Positions 44,429 to 54,822 are shown, counted from the first letter of the stretch. The stretch is 64,000 nt of DNA from Flavobacterium sp. J49 (GCF_011742145.1 NZ_JAAQQU010000102.1:1-64000); one strand, 5' to 3'. Notes: generated from the letters alone by a model not told the origin. A program made the numbers and translations.

Positions 44429-47260
44429 CTAAAGTAATTCTTTTTTCAAAAACTGCGCGGTGTAGCTTTTCTTATTTTTTATAATCTCTTCCGGTGTACC
44501 GGTGCAAAGGATTTGACCGCCGCCTTTTCCGCCTTCGGGTCCAACGTCTATAATGTGGTCTGCCAATTTGATGACGTCCATATTGTGTTCGATTATCAAG
44601 ATGGTGTTGCCTTTGTCGACCAATTTGTTTATCACATCCATCAACACGCGGATGTCTTCAAAATGCAAACCGGTAGTCGGTTCGTCCATGATGTAAAAGG
44701 TGTTTCCGGTATCTTTTTTCGATAATTCGGTGGCCAATTTGATGCGTTGTGCTTCACCGCCGGAAAGCGTGGTGCTTTGTTGTCCCAAAGTGATGTAGCC
44801 CAACCCGACATCTTGTATGGTTTTGACTTTTCTGTAAATTTTCGGAATGTTTTCAAAGAAATCCACCGCTTCATCCACGGTCATGTTCAACACATCTGAA
44901 ATGGATTTGCCTTTGTATCTTATTTCCAAGGTTTCTCGATTGAAACGCTTGCCTTGACAGGTTTCACATTCCACATAAACATCCGGCAAGAAACTCATCT
45001 CAATTGTTCTAACACCCGAACCTTCACAAGTTTCACATCTTCCGCCCGAAACATTAAAACTGAAACGGCCGGCTTTGTACCCGCGAATCATGGCTTCCGG
45101 CGTTTGCGTGTACAAACTTCTGATTTCTGAAAACACATCGGTATACGTAGCCGGATTCGAACGTGGCGTTCTGCCTATCGGACTTTGATCGATATCAATC
45201 ACTTTGTCAATATGTTCTAATCCTTCAATTTTTTTATACGGTTGCGGTTTTTTGACGCCGTTGAAATAATACGCATTCAAAATAGGGTAGAGCGTTTCAT
45301 TAATCAAGGTCGATTTACCACTGCCCGAAACTCCGGTCACACAAATTAGTTTGCCCAATGGCAATTCGATAGAAACATTTTTTAAATTATTTCCTGTTGC
45401 GCCGGTCAATGTCATGAATTTACCATTGCCTTCTCGGCGTTTTTTGGGCACTTCAATTTTCATTTCCCCATTCAAATACATCGCCGTAATGGTATGCTCG
45501 TTGAGCAATTCCTTTGGCGTGCCTTTGCTGATGATTTCACCTCCAAATTTTCCGGCTTTTGGCCCAATATCGATGACATAATCGGCTCGTTCTATCATGT
45601 CCTTGTCGTGTTCTACGACTAAAACAGAATTCCCGATATCTCGTAATTGTTCCAAAGAATGTATCAGTTTTTCATTGTCTCTTTGGTGCAAACCGATACT
45701 GGGTTCGTCCAAAATATACAATACGCCAACGAGTTGGGAACCAATTTGCGTAGCCAAACGAATGCGCTGTGCTTCACCGCCCGAAAGCGATTTGGAACTT
45801 CTGTTTATCGATAAATAATTCAAACCCACATTCACTAAAAAACGCAAACGGTCTTTGATTTCTTTGACAATTTCGGAAGCAATGATGGTCTGTTTTTCAG
45901 ATAAATGTTGGTCTAAATCCTCAAACCAAGCCGATAAATCTGAAATATCCATAGTTGATAAATCGAAGATGTTTTTTTCGTGAATTCGGAAATACATCGC
46001 TTCTTTTTTCAAACGCGAACCGTGGCATTCCGGACATTCAATTTCGTCCATGAATTCTTTTGCCCAGCGTTTGATGGAAGTCGAATTGCTTTCATCGTAT
46101 TGGTTTTTGATGAAATGCGAAATGCCTTCGAACTCTATTTTGTATTCTTTGGTAATGCCCAAAGTTTTCGATTCTACGGTGAATTTTTCCTTTCCGCCTT
46201 GTAAAATGATTTGCATCGCTTCTTCCGGAATACTTTCGATAGCATCAGCTAGGCTAAAGCCAAATTTCTCTCCGATGATTTCCAATTGCTTGAAAATCCA
46301 TGACGATTTGTATTCACCTAAAGGCGCAAAGCCACCATTTTTGATGGACAATTTTGGATTTGGAATAATCTTTTTTAAGTTGATTTCGTGAACCGTTCCC
46401 AAACCTTTACATTCGTCGCAAGCACCTTTGGGAGAATTGAACGAGAATAAATTCGGCTCCGGATTTTGATACGAAATCCCCGAAGTCGGACACATCAGAT
46501 TTCGACTGAAATAACGAACTTCATTGGTGTCTTGGTCTAATATCATCAATACGTTTTCACCGTGATACATCGCGGTTTTGATGCTTTCGGCTAGGCGTTT
46601 TTCGTTGTCTTCATTGTTCTCAATCACCATTCGGTCGATAACAATTTCGATGTCGTGGGTTTTGTAACGGTCGAGTTTCATACCCGGAAGCAAATCTTGT
46701 ACTTCGCCGTTGACTCTGACTTTTAGGAAACCTTGTTTGGTAATTTGTTGGAACAACTCGGCGTAATGTCCTTTTCTGGCGCGGATAATCGGGGCCAAAA
46801 TATTAATGCGTTTTCCGGTAAAGTTTTGAATAATCAAATCCTTGATTTGCTCATCGGAATAAGAAACCATTTTTTCGCCGGTGACATAACTATACGCTTC
46901 GCCACCTCGCGCGTAGAGCAAACGCAGAAAATCGTAAATTTCGGTTATGGTACCAACCGTTGAACGCGGACTTTTACTCGTCGTTTTTTGCTCAATGGCA
47001 ATTACGGGAGAAAGCCCATCGATTTTATCAACATCCGGACGTTCCAATCCGCCCAAAAATTGGCGTGCATAAGCCGAAAACGTTTCGATATAACGACGCT
47101 GACCTTCGGCATAAATGGTGTCGAAAGCCAAAGACGATTTTCCCGAACCCGAAAGACCGGTGATTACCACCAGTTTTTCGCGAGGAATGTTGATGTCAAT
47201 ATTCTTCAGATTGTGCACTCTAGCGCCGAGTACTTCAATGGTATTTTCTGTTTCAAGCAT
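44429..47260 (-). CDS. uvrA: Excinuclease ABC subunit A (UvrA)
   Basis: A 943-residue damage-recognition ATPase with two ABC modules: Walker [11 protein letters not shown] and [10 protein letters not shown], signatures [12 protein letters not shown] and [12 protein letters not shown]. Zinc-binding sites: the first has only CPTSG before the [16 protein letters not shown] pair, lacking one CxxC cysteine, as I recall in other Bacteroidota; CPECHGSRL and the [11 protein letters not shown]...CETCQG site are intact. Length is normal. The LOG gene starts 32 bp behind it. It works with UvrB (4163-6160). Confidence 0.97.
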   Translation of the reverse strand: MLETENTIEVLGARVHNLKNIDINIPREKLVVITGLSGSGKSSLAFDTIYAEGQRRYIETFSAYARQFLGGLERPDVDKIDGLSPVIAIEQKTTSKSPRSTVGTITEIYDFLRLLYARGGEAYSYVTGEKMVSYSDEQIKDLIIQNFTGKRINILAPIIRARKGHYAELFQQITKQGFLKVRVNGEVQDLLPGMKLDRYKTHDIEIVIDRMVIENNEDNEKRLAESIKTAMYHGENVLMILDQDTNEVRYFSRNLMCPTSGISYQNPEPNLFSFNSPKGACDECKGLGTVHEINLKKIIPNPKLSIKNGGFAPLGEYKSSWIFKQLEIIGEKFGFSLADAIESIPEEAMQIILQGGKEKFTVESKTLGITKEYKIEFEGISHFIKNQYDESNSTSIKRWAKEFMDEIECPECHGSRLKKEAMYFRIHEKNIFDLSTMDISDLSAWFEDLDQHLSEKQTIIASEIVKEIKDRLRFLVNVGLNYLSINRSSKSLSGGEAQRIRLATQIGSQLVGVLYILDEPSIGLHQRDNEKLIHSLEQLRDIGNSVLVVEHDKDMIERADYVIDIGPKAGKFGGEIISKGTPKELLNEHTITAMYLNGEMKIEVPKKRREGNGKFMTLTGATGNNLKNVSIELPLGKLICVTGVSGSGKSTLINETLYPILNAYYFNGVKKPQPYKKIEGLEHIDKVIDIDQSPIGRTPRSNPATYTDVFSEIRSLYTQTPEAMIRGYKAGRFSFNVSGGRCETCEGSGVRTIEMSFLPDVYVECETCQGKRFNRETLEIRYKGKSISDVLNMTVDEAVDFFENIPKIYRKVKTIQDVGLGYITLGQQSTTLSGGEAQRIKLATELSKKDTGNTFYIMDEPTTGLHFEDIRVLMDVINKLVDKGNTILIIEHNMDVIKLADHIIDVGPEGGKGGGQILCTGTPEEIIKNKKSYTAQFLKKELL

Positions 47261-47330
47261 AGCAATTGGGCAAAACGCAAAGGTAGTGTTTTGGTTGCAA
47301 TTTTTGAATAGACGGTTGAGAAGTTATTGT

Positions 47331-48314
47331 TTAATTCGCCTTGATTCCGTTTTTCTCCAGAATTTCGTTAAAAGTGCTTTCTTTGCCTTGTTTTTTCATT
47401 TCTGAATACACCAATTGAATTAATTTTTCGGCATCACTTCGATAGGGTGATTTTTGCTCAACATAGATATTATATGCCTTGCACAAATTGTCTAAAGCCT
47501 TTTCGTACTCAAACAAATGTTGGGCATAAATGTTTCCGATACCATAAAACACTTCAGGGTTATTAGGGTCAATTTTGGACAAGCGTTCATAGGATTTCAG
47601 TGCTTTTCTGTATTCTTTTTTATAAAGGTAAGCGATTCCAATATTTTGCAACGGCATTTGTCCGTTAGGGTCTATTTTTAATGATTTCTCATAGGCTTCA
47701 ATCGCATCGTCAAATCGGTTGAGTCTTCTGTAGCATACCCCCATATTGTCGTAGGCAAAAGCAAATTCAGGATCAAAAACCACCGCTTTTTTGTAATTAT
47801 CAATGGCTTTTTCAAAGTCACCATTTTTTCCAGCTTCCAAACCTAGGTTATAATATTTCAGCGCTTCACTATCGCTTGACATGGATTTAATGCCAAGTTT
47901 GTCATTGGCGGAAATTTTCGCCTTTATGGCTGCGCAATTAGTCATCAAATAGGTTTCTATTTCGTAGTAATACTTTTTGTATTCATTAGATTCCGGATTG
48001 AGATTGACATTGAGATCAATGTTGACCTCTTTTTTTTCACCAACTGTTGTCTTAAGGTCTTTGATTTGGGATAGCTTGATCCCCAATTGGTAAGCGCCGC
48101 ACTGTTTGTCTATGCAAGTGTGAATTTCGCTAGCCACTTCTTTTCTGGATTTGTTATAGGCAGAAATAGAATCAATACATTGGCAGGCATTGTCTGAGAT
48201 TTCTTTGAGGAAAATCTCACTGTCGAAGTTAATTCCTTTAATGCTGTCATTTTCTTGCGCAAAAGAGACAACACTAATAAGTGTTAAAAGCAAAAGGGAA
48301 AGATTTTTTTTCAT
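47331..48314 (-). CDS. Secreted TPR-repeat protein
   Basis: A 327-residue protein with signal peptide ([16 protein letters not shown]). The first half is helical with cysteines ([17 protein letters not shown]); the second half has at least four tetratricopeptide repeats ([53 protein letters not shown]). It is probably periplasmic and mediates protein contacts. I recognise no specific role. It lies 70 bp upstream of uvrA but is probably separate. Confidence 0.85.
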   Translation of the reverse strand: MKKNLSLLLLTLISVVSFAQENDSIKGINFDSEIFLKEISDNACQCIDSISAYNKSRKEVASEIHTCIDKQCGAYQLGIKLSQIKDLKTTVGEKKEVNIDLNVNLNPESNEYKKYYYEIETYLMTNCAAIKAKISANDKLGIKSMSSDSEALKYYNLGLEAGKNGDFEKAIDNYKKAVVFDPEFAFAYDNMGVCYRRLNRFDDAIEAYEKSLKIDPNGQMPLQNIGIAYLYKKEYRKALKSYERLSKIDPNNPEVFYGIGNIYAQHLFEYEKALDNLCKAYNIYVEQKSPYRSDAEKLIQLVYSEMKKQGKESTFNEILEKNGIKAN

Positions 48315-48364
48315 GACTAAGCGGTTTGTTGTATCAAACTTAATAAAAAAAATCTTAAAAAAAC

Positions 48365-50185
48365 CTATTCAATAATCATCTCTTTTAATCGATGTCGATA
48401 ACTTTCAAGTACGTCAATTTTAGACAAAAAGCCAAAGTATTTTCCTTTAAAGATAACCGGTAAAATAGTGGCTTTCGAAGTTTCAAACAGTTTCATTATT
48501 TTTTCGGGTTTGTCTTCAAATAGGATGATTTCCTTGGGTTGACTGATGATTTCAGACATCGTCATGAATTTGACATGATTCGGATTGAAAATAAAAGCTT
48601 TGACTTCTTCAAAATCAACCAAACCAATTAATGATTTGTGTTCGTCAACAATCGGAATCATTTTTTGTTCGGTAGTAGCAAAAATATCCACAACTTTTCC
48701 CGGAGAATCCTTTAGGTTTAGGGTTTTGTAATTTTGTTGTACCAAATTGTAGAAGTTAATACTCTGCAAAATGTTTTTGTCTTTGTCACTGGTAAAAACT
48801 TCACCTTTGTCAGCCAAACTCTTAACATCCATGGAATGTTTTTCAAACTGCTTAGAAACCGCAAAACTAATGGAAGACACAATCATCAAAGGCACCATCA
48901 AATCATAACCGCCGGTGATTTCTACGATAAGGAAAATGGCTGTCAGCGGTGCATGAAACAAACCGCTCAAGATTCCGGCCATGCCTACTATGGTGAAATT
49001 GGCTATCGGTAAATGATGCGTGAAGTTAAGTAGATTTATGGATTTGGCCACAAAATAACCCAGATACGAACCTACAAAAAGTGAGGGCGCAAAGTTACCG
49101 CCATTACCACCGCTTCCTAAAGTTAGTCCTGTGGCAAAAGATTTCAATAACATGGTTACACCTATAAAAGCCAGCAAAACCCATTCGCTGCTTTTGAATT
49201 TTTCTAATAAAGTATTGTCTAACAAAACACTTGGGTTACTGGATGAAAGCGTTTTAATACTTTCATAACCTTCCCCAAAAAGTGTAGGGAAAAAGAAAAT
49301 CAAAATGGCCAAAAGAAGCGCGCCAAATAGGGCTTTGCGATAACCTTTGTTTTTGAAACTACTAAAAAACTTTTCTACTTTTTGAAAATTTCGAGCGTGA
49401 TAAATCGAAGTCAAGCCTGCTAAAATTCCGAGTAAAATGTAATAAGGTGTATTGTGGTAATCAAATTTCAGTGTTTGTTGGAAATTCAAAATTACATCAT
49501 CGCTCAAAGTAATTGTTGAAATTAAAGCACCGGTTGCTGCAGAAATGATGATGGGAATAAAAGCCGCAATTGAAATATCAGTCAAAACTACTTCTATGGC
49601 AAATAAAACTCCGGCAATCGGTGCGTTGAACGCTGCACCAATTCCGGCCGCGACACCGCATGCCAACAATAGTATTCGGTCTTTTTGAGACAAATGGTAT
49701 TTCTGCGCGAAGTTGGAGCCAAACGCCGCACCGGTAATCACAATCGGGCTTTCCAATCCGGCGGAACCTCCGAGACCAACCGTTAAAGAGCTGGTTACGA
49801 TTTGGGCATACATTTGTTTTTTGGGCATGATGCCGCCTTTTTTGGCCACGGCATATAATACTTTGGAACTGCCTTTTTCTATGTGATTGTTCAGGAAATT
49901 GCGCACTACAAAAACGGTTAATAAGATTCCGGCTATCGGAAGTAAACTGTTGATATAGGGTAACTTTAGAAAGCCATTGATATCATTGGCCAAAAGAAAA
50001 ATATTGTGCGCAAAACTCTTGAGCAGAATTACGGCAAACGAACAAGTTATCGCCACAGCAACGCAGGCGAAATAAATAAAGTTTCTTTCGCTTAGTTTGT
50101 CTTTCAAGAGGAAAACCAAATGCTCGGCTCTTCTGAAAATACTTCTGAAAATAATCTTAAAAAAGGAAGCTTTGTTCGACGGCAT
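48365..50185 (-). CDS. ClC-family chloride channel/transporter with CBS pair
   Basis: A 606-residue ClC protein. Membrane part about 30-440 with GLGGSAGLESPIV (gating Glu in GLES rather than GREG), GVAAGIGAAFNAPIAGVLFAIEVV and LGSGGNGGNFAPSLFVGS. At the proton-glutamate position after IE the residue is Val (FAIEVV), as in vertebrate ClC channels, which suggests anion channel rather than H+/Cl- exchange. Two CBS domains follow (about 470-600). The last residues are LKEMIIE. Confidence 0.9.
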   Translation of the reverse strand: MPSNKASFFKIIFRSIFRRAEHLVFLLKDKLSERNFIYFACVAVAITCSFAVILLKSFAHNIFLLANDINGFLKLPYINSLLPIAGILLTVFVVRNFLNNHIEKGSSKVLYAVAKKGGIMPKKQMYAQIVTSSLTVGLGGSAGLESPIVITGAAFGSNFAQKYHLSQKDRILLLACGVAAGIGAAFNAPIAGVLFAIEVVLTDISIAAFIPIIISAATGALISTITLSDDVILNFQQTLKFDYHNTPYYILLGILAGLTSIYHARNFQKVEKFFSSFKNKGYRKALFGALLLAILIFFFPTLFGEGYESIKTLSSSNPSVLLDNTLLEKFKSSEWVLLAFIGVTMLLKSFATGLTLGSGGNGGNFAPSLFVGSYLGYFVAKSINLLNFTHHLPIANFTIVGMAGILSGLFHAPLTAIFLIVEITGGYDLMVPLMIVSSISFAVSKQFEKHSMDVKSLADKGEVFTSDKDKNILQSINFYNLVQQNYKTLNLKDSPGKVVDIFATTEQKMIPIVDEHKSLIGLVDFEEVKAFIFNPNHVKFMTMSEIISQPKEIILFEDKPEKIMKLFETSKATILPVIFKGKYFGFLSKIDVLESYRHRLKEMIIE

Positions 50186-50219
50186 TTATTCAAACATTAG
50201 AATCGCTAAGATACTTTTT

Positions 50220-50261
50220 AAATTCTGAAATCAAAAATCAAAATTCTATATTCTAAAATCC
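50220..50261. repeat. Heptamer array (6 units, AAATTCT/AAAATCA type)
   Basis: AAATTCT, GAAATCA, AAAATCA, AAATTCT, ATATTCT and AAAATCC in phase. It overlaps the stop codon of ggt (50253) and reaches toward the ClC start. Confidence 0.72.
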
Positions 50262-52034
50262 AACCGCTTTATCATCTCCTCTAAAATCGGCACCACCTTC
50301 CAATTTTCCGTCGGGTAAAACTAAAATAGCGTCGACTTTACCAATAATCGGGGCTACTTTTTCATTGATTTTATAGCCTTTTTTGGCCAAGCTTTCCAAT
50401 AATACTTTATCAAATTTTTCGGGTTCAAACTGAATTTCGTCCGGCAACCATTGGTGGTGAAATCTCGGTGCATTGACTGCTTCTTGAACGCTCATATGGA
50501 ATTCGGTTACGTTGAGAATCGTTTGCAAAACCGAAGTAATAATCATCGAACCACCGGGTGAACCCAATAGCATAAAAAGTTTACCGTTTTTCTCCACGAT
50601 TGTTGGCGTCATCGAACTCAACATTCTTTTTCGTGGTGCAATGCTGTTGGCTTCGGCACCAACCAAACCATAAGAATTCGGAACGCCCGGTTTAGAAGAG
50701 AAGTCATCCATTTCATTGTTCAAGAAGAAACCCAATTCGTCGCAATACAATTTGGAACCATAAGCGCCATTAATAGTGGTTGTCACCGAAATGGCATTGC
50801 CTTCAGTATCCACAATAGAGTAATGGGTAGTTTCATCGCTTTCGTAAACAGAAACCTCACCATGACTGACATCCGCTGATTTGGTGGCTTGGTCAAAAGT
50901 AAAAGTACTCATACGGTTTTTCAAATAGTTATTATTCAATAATGCTTTTTGTGGAATTTTGACAAAATCGGGATCACCGAGAAAATAATTCCTATCGGCA
51001 TAAGCTCGGCGTTCGGCTTCGGTTATAACTTGAATGTATTTTTCAGAATTGTGTCCGTATGAATTCAATCGGAAAGGTTCAATCATTTTCAGAATTTGGG
51101 CCAAAGTAATCCCACCGCTGCTTGGTGGTGCCATTGAAATGATGCTCAAATCTTTGTGTTGAAACGAAATGGGTTTGCGCCAAACGACTTGGTATTCGGC
51201 CATGTCTTTGAGGGTGATAATCCCGCCATTTTGTTGGATAAAAGACACTAGTTTTTTGGCTGTTTTGCCTTGATAGAATTCGTTACGTCCTTTTTTCAGA
51301 ATTTGTTCCAAAGTATTGGCTAAAGCCAAATATTTGATGGTGTCACCAATGTTAAATGTCTTATTGTATAAAGTCTTATCACCACTAATTTTTACGATAA
51401 CAGAACGGTATTCATCGAGTTTTGCTTTTTCTTTTTCGGTGACCACTATGCCTTTTTTAGCCAAAGCAATTGAAGGTTCAAACAAATCCTTGAGCGGTAG
51501 TTTACCAAACTTTTTGTGGACTTCGAATATTCCGGCAACACTTCCGGGAATACCTACGGATAATGCACCGTCAATACTCAGATTCGGAATGACATTGCCA
51601 TTTGGGTCTTGGTACATGTTTTTAGTCGCTTTGGCCGGAGCTTTTTCGCGAAAATCTAAAGAACCAATTTCGCCATTGGCCTTGCGATACACCATAAATC
51701 CGCCACCTGAAATGTTACCGGCATAGGGATAAGCTACTGCTAGTGCCAATTGCGTTGCAATCATAGCGTCAAAAGCATTGCCGCCTTTTTTAATAATATC
51801 GATACCTATTTGGGAAGCTTCTTCTCGTGCCGAAACCACCATCGCTTTTTCGGCAATTAATCCTTTTTGTTGGGCGAAAATGAAATTGGAAATGAGTAGA
51901 AAAAAAGTTAAAAGCGTCACTTCGAGTGTTCCGATTGAAAATCGGAATGTATCGAGAAGCTTTATAAGAAAATGAGTATTGGTTCTCGATACTTTTTTCT
52001 TTGGAAAAAACTCGAACTGACGATAATTCTTCAT
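50253..52034 (-). CDS. ggt: Gamma-glutamyltransferase with inserted N-terminal extension
   Basis: A periplasmic glutathione hydrolase/transpeptidase, made as a proenzyme and self-cleaved at the Thr of ETTHYSIVD. Also seen: EKAMVVSAREEASQIG, GGFMVYRK, PSSGGITLAQ and GSPGGSMIITS. The ATG at 52034 overlaps the upstream TAA by one base. After MKNY comes a 36-codon insert (51915-52022, an inverted-repeat element), then LLTFFLLISNFIFAQQ. Removing the insert restores a perfect signal peptide. The insert also provides a GTG (51920) that could restart translation just before the signal. Earlier start 52061 is less likely. Export may be impaired or may use the internal start. Confidence 0.93.
   Translation of the reverse strand: MKNYRQFEFFPKKKVSRTNTHFLIKLLDTFRFSIGTLEVTLLTFFLLISNFIFAQQKGLIAEKAMVVSAREEASQIGIDIIKKGGNAFDAMIATQLALAVAYPYAGNISGGGFMVYRKANGEIGSLDFREKAPAKATKNMYQDPNGNVIPNLSIDGALSVGIPGSVAGIFEVHKKFGKLPLKDLFEPSIALAKKGIVVTEKEKAKLDEYRSVIVKISGDKTLYNKTFNIGDTIKYLALANTLEQILKKGRNEFYQGKTAKKLVSFIQQNGGIITLKDMAEYQVVWRKPISFQHKDLSIISMAPPSSGGITLAQILKMIEPFRLNSYGHNSEKYIQVITEAERRAYADRNYFLGDPDFVKIPQKALLNNNYLKNRMSTFTFDQATKSADVSHGEVSVYESDETTHYSIVDTEGNAISVTTTINGAYGSKLYCDELGFFLNNEMDDFSSKPGVPNSYGLVGAEANSIAPRKRMLSSMTPTIVEKNGKLFMLLGSPGGSMIITSVLQTILNVTEFHMSVQEAVNAPRFHHQWLPDEIQFEPEKFDKVLLESLAKKGYKINEKVAPIIGKVDAILVLPDGKLEGGADFRGDDKAVGF
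51915..52022. mobile_element. 108-bp terminal-inverted-repeat element in the ggt signal region
   Basis: It is bounded by CGTCACTTCGAGT and, inverted, by ACTCGAACTGACG, and contains TTCCGATTGAAAATCGGAA and ATCGAGAAGC/GGTTCTCGAT inner inverted repeats. Length 108 bp, divisible by three and free of stops in the ggt frame. It resembles dispersed palindromic elements seen in many flavobacteria. No transposase is encoded, so it is non-autonomous. Confidence 0.85.
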
Positions 52035-52618
52035 TATAAAGTAGCTAGTTTTTCTTGACAATGTTGGCGTAATTCCTCAAAAAATAAGGTGAATTCATTT
52101 TCAAATTCGGTGTAGTACTGTTTTAATTCTACGATGGATTCATCCATAGCCACGCGATGTTTGGTGCGATAATCCATTTGGAACATAATCATTTGCAAAC
52201 CTTCAATAGTAGCATAACTTACCAGCCAATTTCGTCCAATCATGTAAGGCATCATGCCTTTGGCTCTTTCGGTTAGGATATCGTAATTGTCTTTAAGCAA
52301 GAGATAAAAATCCTGAGCGTAATCTTCTAATTTCACGTCCGAATATTTACTCCAGTTTTTGGCCAAAAAATGATCGTAGAAAATGTCCATAATCACGCCT
52401 GAATAATGACCGTATTTCTCGTGCAATCTATGTTTGCTTTGCCTATAAATCGGATGCATATCGGTAAAACTATCGATGGAACGATGCAATAGAATTCCCT
52501 TTCGAATTTCGGTTGGATAATCCTCATAATGATGCCCGCGAATACTGTCCGCCATGAAATTTCCGATTTTGAGTAAATCGTTGTCGCCTGAAAGATAAAT
52601 GTGGGCTAGGAAATTCAT
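52034..52618 (-). CDS. Acyl carrier protein phosphodiesterase-like protein (AcpH family)
   Basis: A 194-residue all-helical protein with the ACP phosphodiesterase pattern: MNFLAHIYLSGDNDLLKIGNFMADSIRG (start and GNFMAD), IRKGILLHRSIDSFTDMHPI, GHYSGVIMDIFYDHFLA. The histidine and aspartate residues form the presumed metal site. Family members remove phosphopantetheine from acyl carrier protein. The long ORF to 52699 extends into the repeat region upstream; ATG at 52618 matches the family. The stop overlaps the ggt ATG. Confidence 0.86.
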   Translation of the reverse strand: MNFLAHIYLSGDNDLLKIGNFMADSIRGHHYEDYPTEIRKGILLHRSIDSFTDMHPIYRQSKHRLHEKYGHYSGVIMDIFYDHFLAKNWSKYSDVKLEDYAQDFYLLLKDNYDILTERAKGMMPYMIGRNWLVSYATIEGLQMIMFQMDYRTKHRVAMDESIVELKQYYTEFENEFTLFFEELRQHCQEKLATL

Positions 52619-52638
52619 ATTTTTTAGTTGCAGAGTCT

Positions 52639-52718
52639 CAAAGATACAAAGTTTCAAAGTTATATCTAACACCATAAAAAAACTTTGCCACTTTGCCACT
52701 TTGCCACTTTGTAACTTT
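52639..52718. repeat. Inverted 8-bp repeat arrays upstream of glmM
   Basis: CAAAG at 52639, 52647 and 52655, then the complementary CTTTG at 52683, 52691, 52699 and 52707, both with an exact 8-bp period. The right half reads three perfect ACTTTGCC units. The block lies between the divergent AcpH-like and glmM genes and reaches the glmM -7 box. Confidence 0.8.
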
Positions 52719-52726
52719 TATATTTG
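52719..52726 (+). promoter_or_regulatory. -7 promoter box of glmM
   Basis: TATATTTG (TAnnTTTG), 26 bp before the ATG at 52752. Upstream TTG triplets come from the 8-bp repeat. Confidence 0.65.
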
Positions 52727-52751
52727 TACTTCAAAATCAAAACATAAAAAA

Positions 52752-54140
52752 ATGACTCTTATAAAATCAATCTCAGGAATTCGAGGTACTATTGGCGGTA
52801 AAGTTGGAGATAATTTGACACCTGTGGATGCTGTAAAATTTGCTTCTGCTTATGGTACTTTCCTGAAAAGCAACATACAAAAAGACAAGTTGAAAGTAGT
52901 AATTGGTCGTGATGCTCGTATTTCGGGACCGATGATTCACAATTTGGTGGTAAACACTTTAATCGGATTAGGGATTGATGTGATTGATTTGGGATTATCG
53001 ACTACGCCAACGGTTGAAGTTGCTGTGCCATTGGAACAGGCGGACGGCGGTATTATTTTAACCGCTTCGCATAATCCGAAACAGTGGAATGCTTTGAAAC
53101 TGTTGAATGCCAAAGGCGAGTTTTTAAGCGGTGCCGATGGTGCTAAGATTTTGGAAATTGCCGAAGCGGAAGCGTTCGATTTTTCGGATGTGGACAGTTT
53201 AGGCGAAATCACGATGAATGATGCTTATATGGATATTCATATTGATGAGGTTTTAGAATTGCCTTTGGTAGATGCTGAAGCGGTGGCTAAAAGAAAGTTC
53301 AAGGTTGTTGTTGACGGCGTGAATTCTTCCGGAGGCATTATCATTCCGAAGTTATTGGAACAGATGGGCGTGGAGTGTGTGAAATTGTATTGCGAACCGA
53401 ATGGTCATTTCCCTCATAATCCCGAGCCTTTGAAAGAACATTTGGGTGACATTTGTAAATTGGTGGTTGAAGAGAAAGCTGATTTCGGAATCGTAGTTGA
53501 TCCTGATGTTGACCGTTTGGCTTTTATTTCCAATGATGGCGAAATGTTTGGCGAAGAATATACTTTGGTGGCTTGCGCCGATTATGTGTTGGGCAAAACG
53601 CCGGGCAATACGGTTTCGAATATGTCGTCTTCAAGAGCGTTGCGTGATATTACAGAAAAACACAACGGCAGTTACCAAGCGAGTGCGGTTGGAGAAGTGA
53701 ATGTAGTCGAAATGATGAAAGCTTCAAATGCGATTATTGGTGGTGAAGGAAACGGAGGCATCATTTATCCGGAGTTGCATTACGGACGCGATAGTTTGGT
53801 GGGCGTGGCTTTGTTTCTGACGCATTTGGCGAGTTTAGACATGACCGTGGCCGAATTAAGAGCTTCATATCCGCAATATTATATGAGCAAAAACAAAATC
53901 GAATTGACACCTCAAATAGATGTTGACGCGATTTTAGTCGCCATGACTGAAAAATACAAAAACGAAAACATTTCGACAATTGATGGTGTAAAAATTGATT
54001 TCCCGACAGAATGGGTTCATTTGCGCAAATCAAACACAGAGCCGATTATCCGCATTTATACCGAAGCGCCAACTCAAGATGAAGCCGATAAATTGGCTTT
54101 GAGAATTATTGACGAGATTAAGGCAGTGGCCGGGATTTAA
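52752..54140 (+). CDS. glmM: Phosphoglucosamine mutase
   Basis: A 462-residue alpha-D-phosphohexomutase converting glucosamine 6-phosphate to glucosamine 1-phosphate for peptidoglycan and LPS. Seen: GIRGTIGG, the catalytic phosphoserine in TASHNP (Ser106), the metal site DPDVDR (250-255), sugar-binding GEGNGG and the phosphate-binding RKSNTEPIIRIYTEA. The upstream ORF extension is intergenic repeat; ATG at 52752 follows a good -7 box. Phosphomannomutase is possible but the GlmM-like features are preferred. A terminator follows. Confidence 0.92.
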   Translation: MTLIKSISGIRGTIGGKVGDNLTPVDAVKFASAYGTFLKSNIQKDKLKVVIGRDARISGPMIHNLVVNTLIGLGIDVIDLGLSTTPTVEVAVPLEQADGGIILTASHNPKQWNALKLLNAKGEFLSGADGAKILEIAEAEAFDFSDVDSLGEITMNDAYMDIHIDEVLELPLVDAEAVAKRKFKVVVDGVNSSGGIIIPKLLEQMGVECVKLYCEPNGHFPHNPEPLKEHLGDICKLVVEEKADFGIVVDPDVDRLAFISNDGEMFGEEYTLVACADYVLGKTPGNTVSNMSSSRALRDITEKHNGSYQASAVGEVNVVEMMKASNAIIGGEGNGGIIYPELHYGRDSLVGVALFLTHLASLDMTVAELRASYPQYYMSKNKIELTPQIDVDAILVAMTEKYKNENISTIDGVKIDFPTEWVHLRKSNTEPIIRIYTEAPTQDEADKLALRIIDEIKAVAGI

Positions 54141-54161
54141 TCGGAACACTAGTATAAAGTA

Positions 54162-54193
54162 AAAACCCTGAACTACAATTCAGGGTTTTCTTT
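54162..54193. terminator. Bidirectional intrinsic terminator
   Basis: Stem AAAACCCTGAA/TTCAGGGTTTT with a short loop, between the convergent glmM and L,D-transpeptidase genes. Confidence 0.93.
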
Positions 54194-54822
54194 TATTGAT
54201 ATATCCACATCAAAACAGGTTTCTTTGCACTTTTTAGTATCGGGTCTATGATTTTCATGTTTTTGTTGGAAATTGTAGGGCAACCCCAACCTTCCGGTGT
54301 TCCGTTTGGATAGATTTCTTTGTCGGACACTTTTTCCCAAGAATGGAAAACAATGTAACGCGATTGTGCATTGCTGTTCGTTTTCTCCAAACCATGAAGG
54401 ACATATTTGACATTGATTCCCCAATCGCTCCAAGCCCTTTGCCCGATTTTGTATTTACCCAAAGCCGAACAGTGACTGCCGTCTTTGTTACTGAAAGTCG
54501 GACTGTCTTTTGACCAATCCTGACTCCAAGGATAATCACAGCAACCGTGACCCACAAGCATTTGATGGGTTATTTTATTTTGCTTAAAATCATACACAAA
54601 AAAACGATTCAAACCCGATTGAACGCTCATGTCAATCAAAATACAGAAATCCTCATTGTATTTGTTTTTTTGACAAAAACTCAAGGCTTCCTTGGCCTTG
54701 TTATCGGTTCGGGAAACATCGACTTTTGGTTTGTTTTCGCTTTTGATTTTATAGTTTATTCGGTTGTATCCATAAGTAACAACCACTACGGCTAACAATA
54801 GAAAGACAATCTTTTTTTTCAC
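54193..54822 (-). CDS. Murein L,D-transpeptidase catalytic-domain protein (YkuD_2-like)
   Basis: A 209-residue envelope protein with an N-terminal membrane anchor (VFLLLAVVVVTYGY) and a catalytic domain of the L,D-transpeptidase type: DMSVQSGLNRFFVYD, GYHC-like SHCSALGKYKIG, YIVFHSWEKVSD and the catalytic GWGCPTIS cysteine with its upstream histidine. It would cross-link or trim peptidoglycan in the periplasm. The start is GTG at 54822; no ATG is in range. Confidence 0.85.
   Translation of the reverse strand: MKKKIVFLLLAVVVVTYGYNRINYKIKSENKPKVDVSRTDNKAKEALSFCQKNKYNEDFCILIDMSVQSGLNRFFVYDFKQNKITHQMLVGHGCCDYPWSQDWSKDSPTFSNKDGSHCSALGKYKIGQRAWSDWGINVKYVLHGLEKTNSNAQSRYIVFHSWEKVSDKEIYPNGTPEGWGCPTISNKNMKIIDPILKSAKKPVLMWIYQ

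Noticed and set aside
52619-52751. N-terminal extensions of the AcpH-like and GlmM proteins into the divergent gap
   Set aside because: Both would be encoded by the 8-bp repeat block and precede clear family N-termini with good ATG codons.
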